Both the position numbers and the translations under genes were made by a program. Positions 43,901 through 64,000 of a stretch of 64,000 bases of DNA are shown in pieces (the stretch's first letter is position 1; the number at the start of each line of letters is the position of its first letter). The notes under the pieces are model-generated. The model was not told the DNA's origin and did not search any database. It was given only the letters and a program-made list of their open reading frames with translations. The stretch is from the NCBI RefSeq assembly GCF_964340395.1, contig NC_135566.1:19942297-20006296 (forward strand). The letters are read 5' to 3'. The stretch comes from Glandiceps talaboti. Its lineage: Eukaryota; Hemichordata; Enteropneusta; Spengelidae.

Positions 43901-44034
43901 AGTTATAATACATGTACTTACTTTGTATGCTTGTAGAGTAGTGCTAATTTGACCAAAGCATGAGTAACAACTGGTATTGCTTCTTTCTCAACACTTATCA
44001 CATACACTTTATGATCCAAAATATGGAGTTCCAT
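1871..44034 (-). CDS. CASTOR: CASTOR-family cytosolic arginine sensor (six exons, 3' end off the window)
   Basis: CASTOR proteins (formerly GATSL) are cytosolic ACT-domain proteins that bind arginine and the GATOR2 complex, and so control mTORC1. Six exons join in phase: 44034-43922, 30013-29943, 14145-13958, 4973-4841, 3355-3229 and 1969-1871. They encode about 243 residues of a family usually near 330. Family signatures are the start MELHILDH, the block CRFFSYTET...VDEDGF (residues 39-60), [18 protein letters not shown] then STYQTDFIL (95-124), HPETLPN and [18 protein letters not shown] serine at residue 111 falls where human CASTOR1 has Ser111, a residue I recall as important for arginine binding. 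The start is supported by an in-frame TAG 24 bases upstream; another in-frame ATG lies four codons upstream. The C-terminal ACT region was not found in bases 1-1870, so it should lie beyond the left edge. Whether it corresponds to CASTOR1 or CASTOR2 cannot be told. Confidence 0.93.
2880..3072. repeat. Degenerate TTCACAAG minisatellite with poly-G tracts
   Basis: Irregular repeats of GTCTTGTAGGTTCACAAG are separated by G runs. The two longest are G20 at 2903-2922 and G35 at 3038-3072. Each run is long enough to form a G-quadruplex. Confidence 0.85.
3229..3355 (-). CDS. CASTOR: CASTOR exon 5
   Basis: Acceptor TTCCAG, donor AG|GTCAGT. Encodes [20 protein letters not shown] and then [20 protein letters not shown], aligning with human TVHPIQSPQNRF...DPETLPAI...LIDVLFY, the start of ACT3. 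Confidence 0.93.
3478..3522. repeat. ATGTT pentanucleotide microsatellite
   Basis: About nine copies of TTATG with one substituted unit. Confidence 0.9.
3907..3956. repeat. Short hairpin next to a poly-C20 tract
   Basis: CTAACTTAA and TTAAGTTAG form a perfect 9-bp hairpin with a 4-base loop at 3907-3928. A run of 20 C follows at 3937-3956. Confidence 0.7.
4381..4670. repeat. 48-bp minisatellite
   Basis: Five near-identical 48-bp units plus a diverged sixth, based on ATTGGTCCCCGAGACACAG. Because 48 is a multiple of three, several frames stay open through it; none is a gene. It lies in CASTOR intron 4, next to exon 4. Confidence 0.95.
4841..4973 (-). CDS. CASTOR: CASTOR exon 4
   Basis: Acceptor CTGACAG, donor GTTAGT. 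Encodes [13 protein letters not shown]...[15 protein letters not shown], aligning with the human segment after DFILV (REQDLSVVIHTL...EPVPV), followed by an acidic linker. Confidence 0.92.
5657..6487. repeat. 55-bp minisatellite, about 15 copies
   Basis: Head-to-tail 55-bp units beginning TTGTCTTCTGCCATTGATAA, almost identical, differing mainly at one G/A site (AGGAGGG versus AGGAAGG). The homogeneity points to recent expansion or active homogenisation. Confidence 0.97.
7040..7200. repeat. Dispersed repeat fragment with GACCCTCCCC motifs
   Basis: Contains GGGAGCCTTCAGTATTTAC, a G-rich stretch and three spaced copies of ATGACCCTCCCC or GTGACCCTCCCC, one next to C14. A similar arrangement occurs at about 56190-56300, suggesting two decayed copies of one family. 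Confidence 0.45.
7239..7362. repeat. Near-perfect 124-bp palindrome (hairpin or MITE)
   Basis: Two 55-bp arms (7239-7293 and 7308-7362) are inverted copies with one mismatch around a 14-base AT loop. A transcript would fold into a long, almost perfect hairpin. It could be a palindromic MITE or a source of small RNAs. Confidence 0.9.
8468..8563. repeat. Inverted repeat, 28-bp arms
   Basis: AGTATGAGACGAAGTGACAC (from 8468) is repeated inverted at 8536-8563 with two mismatches over 28 bp. A second, nested inverted pair, CACCGGGGTAAAT and ATTTACCCCCGGTG, lies around it at about 8428 and 8499. Confidence 0.8.
9788..9805. repeat. Poly-C18 tract
   Basis: Uninterrupted run of 18 C. Confidence 0.95.
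9885..10130. repeat. Dispersed repeat, copy A
   Basis: Shares a diverged alignment of about 250 bp with 38800-39050, including AAGCTTGTTCC, CACAGTATT.GGCAGCCAT.TTGGATTCTA and TTTGACCTCTAT in the same order. Family unknown. Confidence 0.65.
12436..12800. repeat. Pair of related segments about 260 bp apart
   Basis: GGATCATTCTTTTGTT.TGGAC and the following 100 bases occur at about 12440 and again at about 12699 in the same order, diverged. Confidence 0.6.
13235..13465 (-). pseudogene. LINE reverse-transcriptase C-terminal fragment
   Basis: The minus strand encodes [19 protein letters not shown]...[20 protein letters not shown]...[10 protein letters not shown]...FKRHLK. This is the usual tail of jockey/CR1-like reverse transcriptase ORFs (R.....Y.P...TE.GKR.F.Y.G...WN.LP..I......FK..LK). 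Only about 75 residues remain. It sits in CASTOR intron 3. Confidence 0.8.
13958..14145 (-). CDS. CASTOR: CASTOR exon 3 (ACT2 core)
   Basis: Acceptor TCATCAG, donor GTAAGT. Encodes residues 62-124 with the strongly conserved stretch [20 protein letters not shown] and then STYQTDFIL. This is the most diagnostic exon of the gene. Confidence 0.97.
14553..14715. repeat. Tandem duplication, about 79 bp, two copies
   Basis: CTAGACAGATGACTACTGAC and the next 60 bases occur twice in a row with two or three substitutions, just before the 40-bp satellite. Confidence 0.9.
14879..17822. repeat. 40-bp satellite array, about 74 copies
   Basis: Nearly 3 kb of head-to-tail 40-bp units (CACTCAATTA, then CARCTAGTGC, AGCACAACTG, GCTGGCAYAA). 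Variant sites (CAGCTAG/CAACTAG, CACAA/CATAA, GTGC/GTGA/GTAC) recur in the same order. Three short 33-bp units lacking CTGGCAC occur near 15871, 16624 and 16977, each followed by the same run of variants, so long blocks were duplicated inside the array. No open frame spans it. Confidence 0.98.
18348..18785 (+). other. Unrecognised 145-codon open frame
   Basis: The longest non-repetitive plus-strand frame in this region. The translation shows no domain I recognise, begins in an ACATGTAC-rich stretch and lies in a CASTOR intron. Most likely chance. Confidence 0.15.
18887..19165. repeat. Dispersed repeat, copy A
   Basis: Aligns with 47780-48135: TTTTTTCAA.CA.ACAAT, TTCACTGAAA, TTAATTAGAGGTCT.TT, ATCTATAAGTAGTAT, GTGATT.ATTG and GGTGTATGATATT occur in the same order. 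A non-coding dispersed element of unknown class. Confidence 0.75.
19850..19877. repeat. C-rich tract
   Basis: Interrupted poly-C (CCCCCCACCCCCCCCCACCCC). Confidence 0.85.
20508..21345. repeat. Compound GA / GACA / GGAT / CA microsatellite block
   Basis: A (GA)n start is followed by alternating (GACA)n and (GGAT)n arrays in a repeating super-unit of GACA run, short linker (AGAATGAGA or AGACAAAGA), CA run, ATAGACAACA and GGAT run. Long open frames on both strands here are artefacts of tetranucleotide repeats without stops. Confidence 0.97.
24347..26363. mobile_element. Non-autonomous inverted-repeat element of about 2 kb flanked by TA
   Basis: The left end reads TA|AGCCCTGTCCCCATAT and the right end, inverted, reads TA|AGCCTGTCCCCCATCT, giving short terminal inverted repeats with a TA on each side, as in TA-targeting DNA transposons. 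Subterminal regions carry repeated AAATCGATTCA, AACCGGTTCAATTAAAACGG and similar motifs, and an internal copy of CTGTCCCCATATG lies near 26292. No transposase is seen. The centre (about 25140-25615) matches a segment at 33820-34290. Confidence 0.55.
25140..25615. repeat. Segment homologous to 33820-34290
   Basis: A 59-base stretch from GAACCAC.CT.TCTTCGAGAC has about 85% identity to 33995 onward. Flanking blocks (GACGGCGATG, TACAAATCTC, CCTAGCTTTGA, TTTTGACAAC.TCCT, TTAGGGT.AAG, AGTCACATG) keep the same order. No reading frame is conserved. Confidence 0.75.
27345..27435. repeat. GT-repeat and poly-G cluster
   Basis: Alternating (GT)n and G8-G12 runs (GTGTGTGTGGGAGGGGGG type). Confidence 0.85.
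28790..29060. repeat. Degenerate 55-65-bp repeat with TGACATCATCA motifs
   Basis: Four or five diverged units contain TTTGTGACATCATCA.TTCA followed by TGTGCTGA.ATCA. The frame through it (28763-29035) is low complexity and not a convincing gene. Confidence 0.7.
29562..29929. mobile_element. MITE family 1, copy A (long terminal inverted repeats)
   Basis: A 368-bp element with imperfect inverted ends (AGCCTAGTTC / GGAACTAGAC, then GTTACAATTACTACTATCAT / its inverse) and inner inverted TAAATCTGTGCTA / TAGCACAGACTTCTGTGC. The interior is the reverse complement of copy B at 48483-48823. No coding capacity. Its right end lies about 12 bases from the CASTOR exon 2 donor. Confidence 0.82.
29943..30013 (-). 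CDS. CASTOR: CASTOR exon 2
   Basis: Acceptor CACAG and donor GTGAGT. Encodes [20 protein letters not shown] and three further residues, matching the KFFSLTET...VDEEGF block of human CASTOR1. An inverted-repeat element ends only about 12 bases past the donor. Confidence 0.95.
30386..30500. mobile_element. MITE family 2, truncated copy
   Basis: GTCTAAAAATTGCTTGGTTC followed by CGGTTAC, GACCCAACCTAG and TGCC.CCCT.AACTTTTTTT matches the end of the intact copy at 58075-58409 and the fragment at 41724-41830. Confidence 0.65.
31046..31096. repeat. GTAT tetranucleotide microsatellite
   Basis: About twelve copies of TATG. Confidence 0.95.
31765..32190 (-). mobile_element. tRNA-derived SINE, interrupted by a MITE
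   Basis: Read on the minus strand, the tRNA-like head contains an A-box-like TGGCTAGAGTGG and a B-box-like GGTTCAAGCC at about 32135-32185. The body continues to TTGTTAAGCGC and GGCTATAAAGC near 31810-31840, a SINE body type common in aquatic animals. A 150-bp MITE splits it. A fragment of the same body type is at about 42715-42775. Confidence 0.65.
31985..32134. mobile_element. MITE family 3, intact copy with 9-bp target duplication
   Basis: A 150-bp palindromic element with arms of about 55 bp starting CAATCTGATTAAAAT. The 9-bp sequence GGCTTGAAC sits directly on both sides (31976-31984 and 32135-32143). A 9-bp duplication is usual for Mutator-like transposons, so a MULE-type MITE is the best guess. 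Confidence 0.88.
32150..32880. repeat. 60-bp minisatellite grown from the SINE tRNA head, 12 copies
   Basis: Twelve 60-bp units (AACCTGTAGATTCCAAGTCA, then GCCACTCTAACCATTCACCC) begin in the tRNA-like part of the SINE and repeat it. The first unit still resembles the SINE (CAAAGCCGACC); the others are homogenised. Frames of over 250 codons are open on both strands only because 60 is divisible by three. Confidence 0.93.
33584..33790. repeat. Inverted repeat, about 38-bp arms
   Basis: CACAGTCGCTTGTAAACTGT and the following bases to AAATGGT (33584-33621) recur inverted at 33752-33790 with one mismatch, around a 130-bp spacer. Confidence 0.88.
33820..34290. repeat. Segment homologous to 25140-25615
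   Basis: Partner of the block inside the 2-kb inverted-repeat element. No terminal repeats are seen here, so this may be the older, donor-like copy. Confidence 0.7.
35181..35343. repeat. Inverted repeat, perfect 20-bp arms
   Basis: AAAAAACGTTCCTCCGGATT at 35181-35200 is exactly inverted at 35324-35343, with a 123-base spacer. Confidence 0.9.
35771..35899. repeat. 41-bp tandem triplication
   Basis: Three identical copies of a 41-bp unit beginning AGGTAATAAACTGTGAGCAC, then a partial fourth. Confidence 0.96.
36046..36110. repeat. 30-bp tandem duplication
   Basis: ATGGACAGAGCTGTGATAAT and the next ten bases occur twice. Confidence 0.9.
36897..36957. repeat. 29-bp tandem duplication
   Basis: CTTTACCAGATTGTATCATT and TGTTTAA occur twice in a row. 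Confidence 0.9.
37848..38090. repeat. ACAG microsatellite between direct repeats
   Basis: (ACAG)n spans 37918-37995. TTGTTACAAAATAACCAAGG and AGTGT flank it as direct repeats at about 37848 and 38065. Confidence 0.9.
38800..39050. repeat. Dispersed repeat, copy B
   Basis: Partner of 9885-10130; ATTTGGCAGCCATTTTGGAT is the best-conserved block. Confidence 0.65.
39213..39612. repeat. 50-bp minisatellite, about 8 copies
   Basis: Units start ACTGCTAAATGTCAGCCATA and continue AAATAGCAATGCATTTATTA. Copies vary by a few substitutions and one short deletion. Confidence 0.93.
39978..40355. repeat. 25-bp minisatellite, 15 copies
   Basis: CTTACATCAACTCAATGTAC plus TGCAG repeated. All three plus frames stay open because the unit has no stop in any register; these are not genes. 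Confidence 0.95.
40460..40530. repeat. Short tandem duplication
   Basis: ATATTACCTGTCTATCAAGT and ACTGACTGAC occur twice, 38 bases apart. Confidence 0.88.
41386..41409. repeat. Poly-G24 tract
   Basis: Uninterrupted run of 24 G. Confidence 0.95.
41724..41830. mobile_element. MITE family 2, truncated copy
   Basis: Begins AGGCCTAAAAAAAAATAATT, then TTTTTGGTTCCGGTTAC, CCCCACCTAG and CCAACCCTAAACTTTTTT, matching the end of the 58-kb copy. The other end is missing. Confidence 0.75.
42690..42800. mobile_element. SINE body fragment
   Basis: TTTCTATAGTGCCGTTTCTA followed by TTCAAAAGCGCTGAACAATA resembles the body of the SINE at 31.8 kb. It is preceded by three short CATTTAA repeats. Confidence 0.45.
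43182..43619 (-). other. Unrecognised 145-codon open frame
   Basis: Uninterrupted minus-strand frame with a possible hydrophobic segment ([16 protein letters not shown], about residues 44-59) and a basic tail. No family is recognised. It lies in CASTOR intron 1, with no splice or promoter support. Confidence 0.15.
43922..44034 (-). CDS. CASTOR: CASTOR exon 1 (start codon exon)
   Basis: Encodes residues 1-37, beginning [17 protein letters not shown], the N-terminal ACT strand of the family. It ends with two bases of codon 38 before a consensus GTAAGT donor. The purine at -3 and G at +4 around the ATG are favourable. Confidence 0.93.
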
Positions 44035-44132
44035 GCCACTTTGCATACTGTGATTGCCGTTAAGCTATTCCTTAGATTGACAAAACTGTCGATTTTGTCA
44101 AAATACCGTGAACTGAGAAAATAACACCAGAA

Positions 44133-44335
44133 TTGGTCTGGTGTTGGTGGACACTGCAGCAATACGAATATGTCCAGTTCCCTTGTGTTTCCACAAGAGT
44201 TGGTCTGGTGTTGGTGGACACTGCAGCAATACGAATATGTCCAGTTCCCTTGTGTTTCCACAAGAGTTGGTCTGGTGTTGGTGGACACCGCAGCAACACG
44301 AATATGTCCAGTTCCGTTGTGTTTCCACAAGCAGG
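44133..44335. repeat. 67-bp minisatellite just upstream of the CASTOR start
   Basis: Three units beginning TTGGTCTGGTGTTGGTGGAC lie 100 bases upstream of the CASTOR ATG, in its probable 5' UTR or promoter. Confidence 0.95.
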
Positions 44336-44439
44336 AGCAAGTTTCTGCTAGTAATACTAAATATAGTGTTTCAGAGACACTTCTCTATACCAGACGTGTT
44401 AATTATGCCATTGGGTTGGTAATTTGTCTGTTGTAACAC

Positions 44440-45140
44440 ATTCACACCTAAATTTGGACTGCGACTTTGCACACTTCACACGCTGCCGACTTCGGGAACA
44501 GTGTGTTTTGATGGCGACTCACTCTCCCGGTAAGAGTACGTGTACACGCCGTTTCACTTACTCTTCACGTCCAACAGGATTTGCACACCACACGCTTGGG
44601 TAAGGAGATAAAACCAACAATCGTCTTCTGAGCACGATGAAGTGTGTACGGAGCAAACGTTTGCTGAGACACGTTTGTGAATTATTACAAAAATTGTAAA
44701 ACAAGGCCTCCTTTGTTGAGGAATTTAACGGTACGTGCTAATCTATTTAACACTGTAATAACAGTTATCTCCGCCTGTCTGAAGTACGGACTGGAACACA
44801 AACTTGTTTTAGCTCAATGCGCTGCAAATCTGCTCTACTGGTGTTACTTATCTTGCACTCCCGTGACTTCGATCAATCACAGATCCAGTGATACTGATAA
44901 CAAACAGAAACCCTTGTGGTAAAGGTGTCAAATCACTGTCAATATAAACACGATGTCACTCCCACCTCATGCACGCCGCCATGTTGCATGTTGAGATACG
45001 TTGGCTGCTAGCGCCGTCAACGTTGAGGATTATACATTATTTCGTTTATTCTTCTAATATTAAGTATAATCAAAGAGGGCGCTATCCCGTCTACAAGCAA
45101 CACACTCGCCCGTACGTACAAAACACCTCGTTCATTCGAA
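44440..45140. promoter_or_regulatory. Probable CASTOR promoter/5' UTR region
   Basis: Upstream of the CASTOR start, this stretch is richer in CpG (CACGCTGCCGACTTCGGG, GTACGTGTACACGCCG, ACGCCGCCATGTTGC) than the AT-rich surroundings. Inferred from position and composition; no TATA box is assigned. Confidence 0.3.
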
Positions 45141-45595
45141 GTCCGACACAGCTCTAAAATTATTTCATAAACAATGAGATTTCAAGTTTTACATATTTAT
45201 TCTTTGAAGAAAACATGATATTTCAATAATTCGACTCAAGGGAAAATAATTTATCTTTCTAAAAATACTGCCGATGGCAATGTGCACAACAACTGATGTC
45301 TGACATACACATGCAGTGCGTGAAACACACCTCAATAACAAAGAACACCCCTACACGATAATGGAACATCCCACTGACTTCAGCCAAGTGATAATTTATA
45401 ACAATACCTCATAGACTCCATTGTATTTGTAAGAGAGGACCTATTTTGACAGAAAATAACTCTTCTGGACTTAACTTAAAAACCACTAATCGGATAACTT
45501 TCATTTGAACAATTTTTCATCTACACACTTTAAGTAATGTCCCTACCAAATTTGAAATCAATCATTCCAGCGGTTTCTCACTTTAAGTTGTTCAC

Positions 45596-45598
<3 letters not shown>

Positions 45599-45632
<34 letters not shown>
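45599..45632. repeat. CA dinucleotide microsatellite
   Basis: About 17 copies of CA. Confidence 0.95.
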
Positions 45633-45634
<2 letters not shown>

Positions 45635-46030
45635 CCTGCACACAAACATTAAACATATATATTATACACATACACACAGATTCCAGACAAAACTTGATGC
45701 CTATGGCATGTGGAACCTCAGTTCAGTTGTGTTAAAAATCGGTTCAACATAAATAATATATTGTATACTGATGATATGCAGAACAGCTAATTAAACTCAG
45801 CCCACGATTTTCCTCATTTTGCCATGGTGATCTTAATAATCTTTCAAAAATGACTGCAAGGTGGAGAATGGATGCCATTGATAAACTGTGAATTGAACCA
45901 ACTGCAGAAAAGCCTTGCTGAAAACTATAGACTAAAACCAGTCAAGATTGGTTAATTAACAATTCAAAAGACATCCAATGCAATGTATAGATATAGATAT
46001 TGCAATTAGCTGTAAATGGAGCTGGGGCAG

Positions 46031-46046
46031 GGGGGGGGGGGGGGGG
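46031..46046. repeat. Poly-G16 tract
   Basis: Run of 16 G. Confidence 0.93.
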
Positions 46047-46319
46047 TAATTTTGTTTTTATGACTAATATTTGTATCATTATATATCCTATAAGTAAATA
46101 TTGTGCATGCAGATAACCATACACTTTATACAGCAGTATACACATTATGCAAAATATGTATATCCCAGCTCTAGCACAAGATTTCAATATTTTACTACAG
46201 TAACTGTAATATCTATGGATGAAATCAAAGTTTTTACAAAACTAACTGAACAATGAATCTATTACTGTAACAGATTTCTTTGATGGAAAAATGCTCAAGT
46301 AACAGTTATTGCAATTTGA

Positions 46320-46770
46320 AGTTATGACAGACATATCGATATCTATATGATAGGGGGACAGTGAAGTTATCACAGACATATCGATATCTATATGATAGAG
46401 GGACTGTGAAGTTATCACAGACATATCGATATGTATATGATAGAGGGACTGTGAAGTTATCACAGACATATCGATATCTATATGATAGAGGGACTGTGAA
46501 GTTATCACAGACATATCGATATCTATATGATAGAGGGACTGTGAAGTTATCACAGACATATCAATATCTATATGATAGAGGTACAATAAAGTTATCACAG
46601 ACATATCGATATCTATATGATAGAGGGACTGTGAAGTTATCACAGACATATCGATATCTATATGATAGAGGGACTGTGAAGTTATCACAGACATATCAAT
46701 ATCTATATGATAGAGGTACAATAAAGTTATCACAGACATATCGATATCTATATGATAGAGGGACTGTGAC
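46320..46770. repeat. 45-bp minisatellite with a 135-bp higher-order unit
   Basis: Ten 45-bp units (AGTTATCACAGACATATCGA, TATCTATATGATAGAGGGAC). The variant with TCAATATC and GAGGTACAATAAAG recurs exactly 135 bp (three units) apart at 46561 and 46696. Open frames of over 150 codons on both strands are a by-product of the 45-bp period. Confidence 0.96.
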
Positions 46771-47779
46771 ATCTCTTGACTATGTCTTTGTACTAGAAAT
46801 CACATCAAAGTATGCAGCTGTATGAATAGGAAGGAGAAATTCTTATTTCTATAAACCTAAATATTGTTTCACAGGGTAGCCTGTTTACATTATGATCTGG
46901 TGACCTTAACTTACTTCCTGTCTCACTAACCCCTTGTAATGCTAGTAACAGCAAATGATAAATTTGGCCAGCCTCCAGTGGCCATTATCAGCATGCCTGT
47001 TTGTAGATTTATGCAATATTCATTGTATGTAAATTATATCACTCTTGTGTTCACCTCAACAAGGGCAAATTTACATATTGATTTAATTTGAATAAGTGGT
47101 CAATTAGGCTGATGACGTTATCACTCCCCATTGTGACCAATCAGTTGGAGTGCATTTTTTTCACACCAATCTTCTCAATTTGAGGGTATGATTTTTCAAA
47201 CTACGTTAGTCACTTATAGTTGCTAGTATTAATGTCTAGTGAGGCTGATGGAAAACACAGATCATGATGTAAACACACCACTCACAGGACAATTGTAGCC
47301 CTCCACCGTAATGTTCAAGATGTATGCATCATTTGCATTTTGAAATCAAAGAAGTATATCCTTATTTTTACTATTTATATGACAAACATATTTCAAATGT
47401 CTGATGCCAACATTCAAATCAAAGATAATGGCAGTGATTTCTAATGTTTGAGCTTGCAATTACACTATGTCTTGTTAAACTTGTTATACCATAATAGTTT
47501 ATCCACCTATTAGGACTTGACTTAAATCATAAAAAAGACATTTGTTTCCAACTTTACTGGAACATCTCAAATATAATTATGTTCTTCAACATGAACTTGA
47601 GGTCATATGTCACAGTGTTGTATGCGTAATATAAAATTTCAACATCAAAAATATCCCGCTCCTAGTATCAAAGTACGGTAACATTTTTTTATGGTTTACA
47701 TTCTCAGTGAATGTGTCAAATGTACACATGTGGCTGCTTTTTGTAAAATGTCATGCTTTTAAAGCTGCAATAGCCAGAA

Positions 47780-48135
47780 CTAGGGAATCACTTTTTTCAA
47801 CCAAACAATATATACAATATATTCACTGAAATTTGTTAGATGTTGTACATGTCAATTAGAGGTCTATTGTCTATCTATAAGTAATTAGACATTGTACATA
47901 TACATACATGTATAATTAGAGGTCTATTGTATCTATAAGTAGTATAGTAATAGAAAGTTGAAATTGTGATTTATTGGGGCACTGATTTTTAGGTGCAATC
48001 CAAAAATCAATTGGTTTGAATTTATTGTGACAGTGTTATAATACATGTATGTGTACAGCTACTGTTTACAGATAATGTTAACCAACAGGTGATTCAATAT
48101 GTTAACGGTGTATGATATTATGATTCATTATTTAT
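47780..48135. repeat. Dispersed repeat, copy B
   Basis: Partner of 18887-19165. The ATTAGAGGTCTATTGT.TATC block is itself duplicated here at about 47856 and 47913. Confidence 0.75.
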
Positions 48136-48482
48136 TATATCAACCAAATGATTTTTTTTAACGTTCCAGGTGCAGCTAGTGTAGCATTGATGTTACCTAA
48201 AGTATACAGAGTTGCTAGATAAATATCTACCATAAACAATATATACATCTCAAATATACACAGACTATCACTGGACGTAAATATTGATATTGTCAGACTG
48301 AGTGCATTTCAACTTTAAGAGGAGCAAAGGCTTGGTTGATTTTATATTACATACATTTCTCTAATGGGGGACCGAGAAAAGTTATTTCCACTAATTCTAT
48401 ATCATGTAACCTTTTTACTCTGAACAAACAAAGTTAGCAGCTTCACACCTCTTGAAAAGATAGCCTCAATACTGTTTAGGTT

Positions 48483-48823
48483 AGTCTAGTTCCTATATGA
48501 TATGAGTTACGATTACTATGACCATCTCCACTCACTATGTCTCGTCAGAGTCATTACTCCAGCACAGAAATCTGTGCTACCCCCCCCCCCCCCCCACCAG
48601 CGCTCATATAAATGTGATGACGTTATCGTGAGCAATTGTCTGAAAGAAGTAAACCAATTACAAGTACTTGTCAATTTGTGATGGTTTACTACTGACATGC
48701 ACCATTTACCCTTCGCCCAGCATGAGGTTTAGCCAGATTAAGGGTAAAATGTTTGAATTTGACTAGACAGTGAGTGGAGATATATCATAATAATCGTAAC
48801 TCATATTGTATAGGAACTAGACT
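48483..48823. mobile_element. MITE family 1, copy B
   Basis: A 341-bp element whose ends AGTCTAGTTCCTATATGATA and TATTGTATAGGAACTAGACT are inverted repeats, continuing through GAGTTACGATTA and TCTCCACTCAC. Interior TTTACCCTTCGCCC and CAATTTGTGATGG match copy A in opposite orientation. C16 lies at 48580-48595. Confidence 0.88.
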
Positions 48824-49258
48824 ATGTTTTGGTTAAAAAGTTGTTAAATTCCTAACTTGTTTTATTTCCCACAATGCCATTGCCCTAGTGTACAACAGAC
48901 TAAACCAAATTTCATGACTCTGTTTTAGAGATGTTGTGCTGTGCAGAATTGCTGAAAAATTACAAAATAGTACAGCTGATATAAAACCTGCCTCACCTTT
49001 GTCCTCTGTTAATGTTGATGTGTGTCTAGCAAACTATTCATCAAAGTCCTGCTACACAACAGTATTTGTACAAATGATACATTTGAGCTACACTGTACAG
49101 TTAGTGCTAGCTTTTAAAAAAAACAATACTTCCAGAACTGTTACAGTGTTTAATTTTGTGATTTGTTACAAAAAGATACATTCATCTGTTTCAGTACTGT
49201 AGTTTTTATACCCATTGATGTTAGTGCTGTACCACCAGACCTGTTACAGTGATGCCTT

Positions 49259-55276
<6,018 letters not shown>

Positions 55277-55679
55277 GTTGTAATCCGGGAATCCTGGGAT
55301 GGGGCCCGGGGAAACCCTTGTCAGTCACGTGACATGATGTTATGACGTCATCTTGTAGGGAATCCTCGGGTGATGATCGTCAGAAGGTCGGACACCATCG
55401 ACGTCAGAGTTGTTTAGAGGACATGACTAGGGCAATAGCCATAGGGATAGGGGGATATTCCTGGACTATGGAGGTCTAGGGGGACATCTCCCCTTATACC
55501 CCCATGCCTGGACCTAGCTGCAACTTAATTCTAGCTTTGTTTTTATTTGCAATACTTTTTTATTCTTTATTTGGTGTGAATCAACAATTTTCGTTTTTAC
55601 TTTATATTTTCTTACAGGGTTCTCGGAGGACCGAGGGCGACGGAGCGAAACCGCTACAACCGGGAAGTCCACTAATAAG
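55277..55679. promoter_or_regulatory. Divergent promoter region of TMEM199 and the decarboxylase
   Basis: About 400 bp separate the two oppositely oriented start codons. It has CpG-containing, GC-richer stretches (GGGGCCCGGGG, CATCGACGTCAGAG, CACGTGAC E-box-like). A polypyrimidine tract and TTACAG at 55607-55618 suggest that the decarboxylase coding exon is preceded by a 5' UTR intron. Inferred from layout only. Confidence 0.4.

Positions 55680-64000
<8,321 letters not shown>

Larger units (their letters stand above)
30014..43921. other. CASTOR intron 1
   Basis: About 13.9 kb between exons 2 and 1. It contains the SINE with nested MITE, minisatellites and a CpG-richer stretch at 33.5-35.4 kb. 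No CASTOR exon is missing between residues 37 and 39. Confidence 0.8.
45141..49258. other. Intergenic region between CASTOR and TMEM199
   Basis: AT-rich DNA with a CA repeat, G16, a 45-bp minisatellite, a dispersed repeat and a MITE. No coding exon seen. Confidence 0.6.

Noticed and set aside
46242-46825. 154- and 176-codon frames on both strands
   Set aside because: Products of the 45-bp minisatellite period; no start context, splice or domain support.

Overview
This is nuclear DNA of an invertebrate animal. The sequence shows GT-AG spliced genes with introns of up to about 16 kb, AT-rich non-coding DNA, very many minisatellites and microsatellites, poly-G/C tracts, fragments of LINE retrotransposons, several families of short inverted-repeat elements and a tRNA-derived SINE. 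It looks like a marine invertebrate, but I cannot place it in a phylum from the sequence alone.

Three protein-coding genes could be assembled exon by exon by matching splice phases.

(1) A CASTOR (cytosolic arginine sensor for mTORC1) homologue lies on the minus strand. Six exons fall between 44034 and 1871. They give about 243 N-terminal residues, and the 3' end is off the left edge. Its introns take up almost all of the first 44 kb.

(2) A complete TMEM199 (Vma12-type V-ATPase assembly factor) gene lies on the minus strand, with six exons between 55276 and 49259 and 194 residues.

(3) A pyridoxal-phosphate (PLP) group II decarboxylase resembling bacterial tyrosine/aromatic decarboxylases lies on the plus strand. 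Nine exons run from 55680 to the right edge, where it is incomplete. It is head to head with TMEM199, about 400 bp apart, and has an in-frame TGA in exon 2.

Layout: 1-1870 holds a LINE fragment and repeats. 1871-44034 is CASTOR, whose introns contain a 3-kb 40-bp satellite (14.88-17.82 kb), a 55-bp minisatellite (5.66-6.49 kb), a 0.85-kb GACA/GGAT microsatellite block (20.5-21.35 kb), a TA-flanked inverted-repeat element of about 2 kb (24.35-26.36 kb), miniature inverted-repeat elements, a SINE with a nested element (31.7-32.9 kb) and a CpG-richer stretch (33.5-35.4 kb). 44.0-49.2 kb is the CASTOR upstream/intergenic region with a 45-bp higher-order minisatellite. 49.3-55.3 kb is TMEM199 with an antisense LINE fragment in its last intron. 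55.7-64 kb is the decarboxylase.

The most notable non-coding signal is a pair of type I hammerhead-ribozyme-like motifs in a decarboxylase intron (61131-61173 and 61393-61434). The second has every conserved core nucleotide and all three stems. They are separated by long TA repeats and look like a remnant of a Penelope-like retroelement. The three genes do not form an obvious pathway; CASTOR and TMEM199 both relate to the lysosome/mTORC1/V-ATPase system, but I would not infer functional linkage from adjacency.
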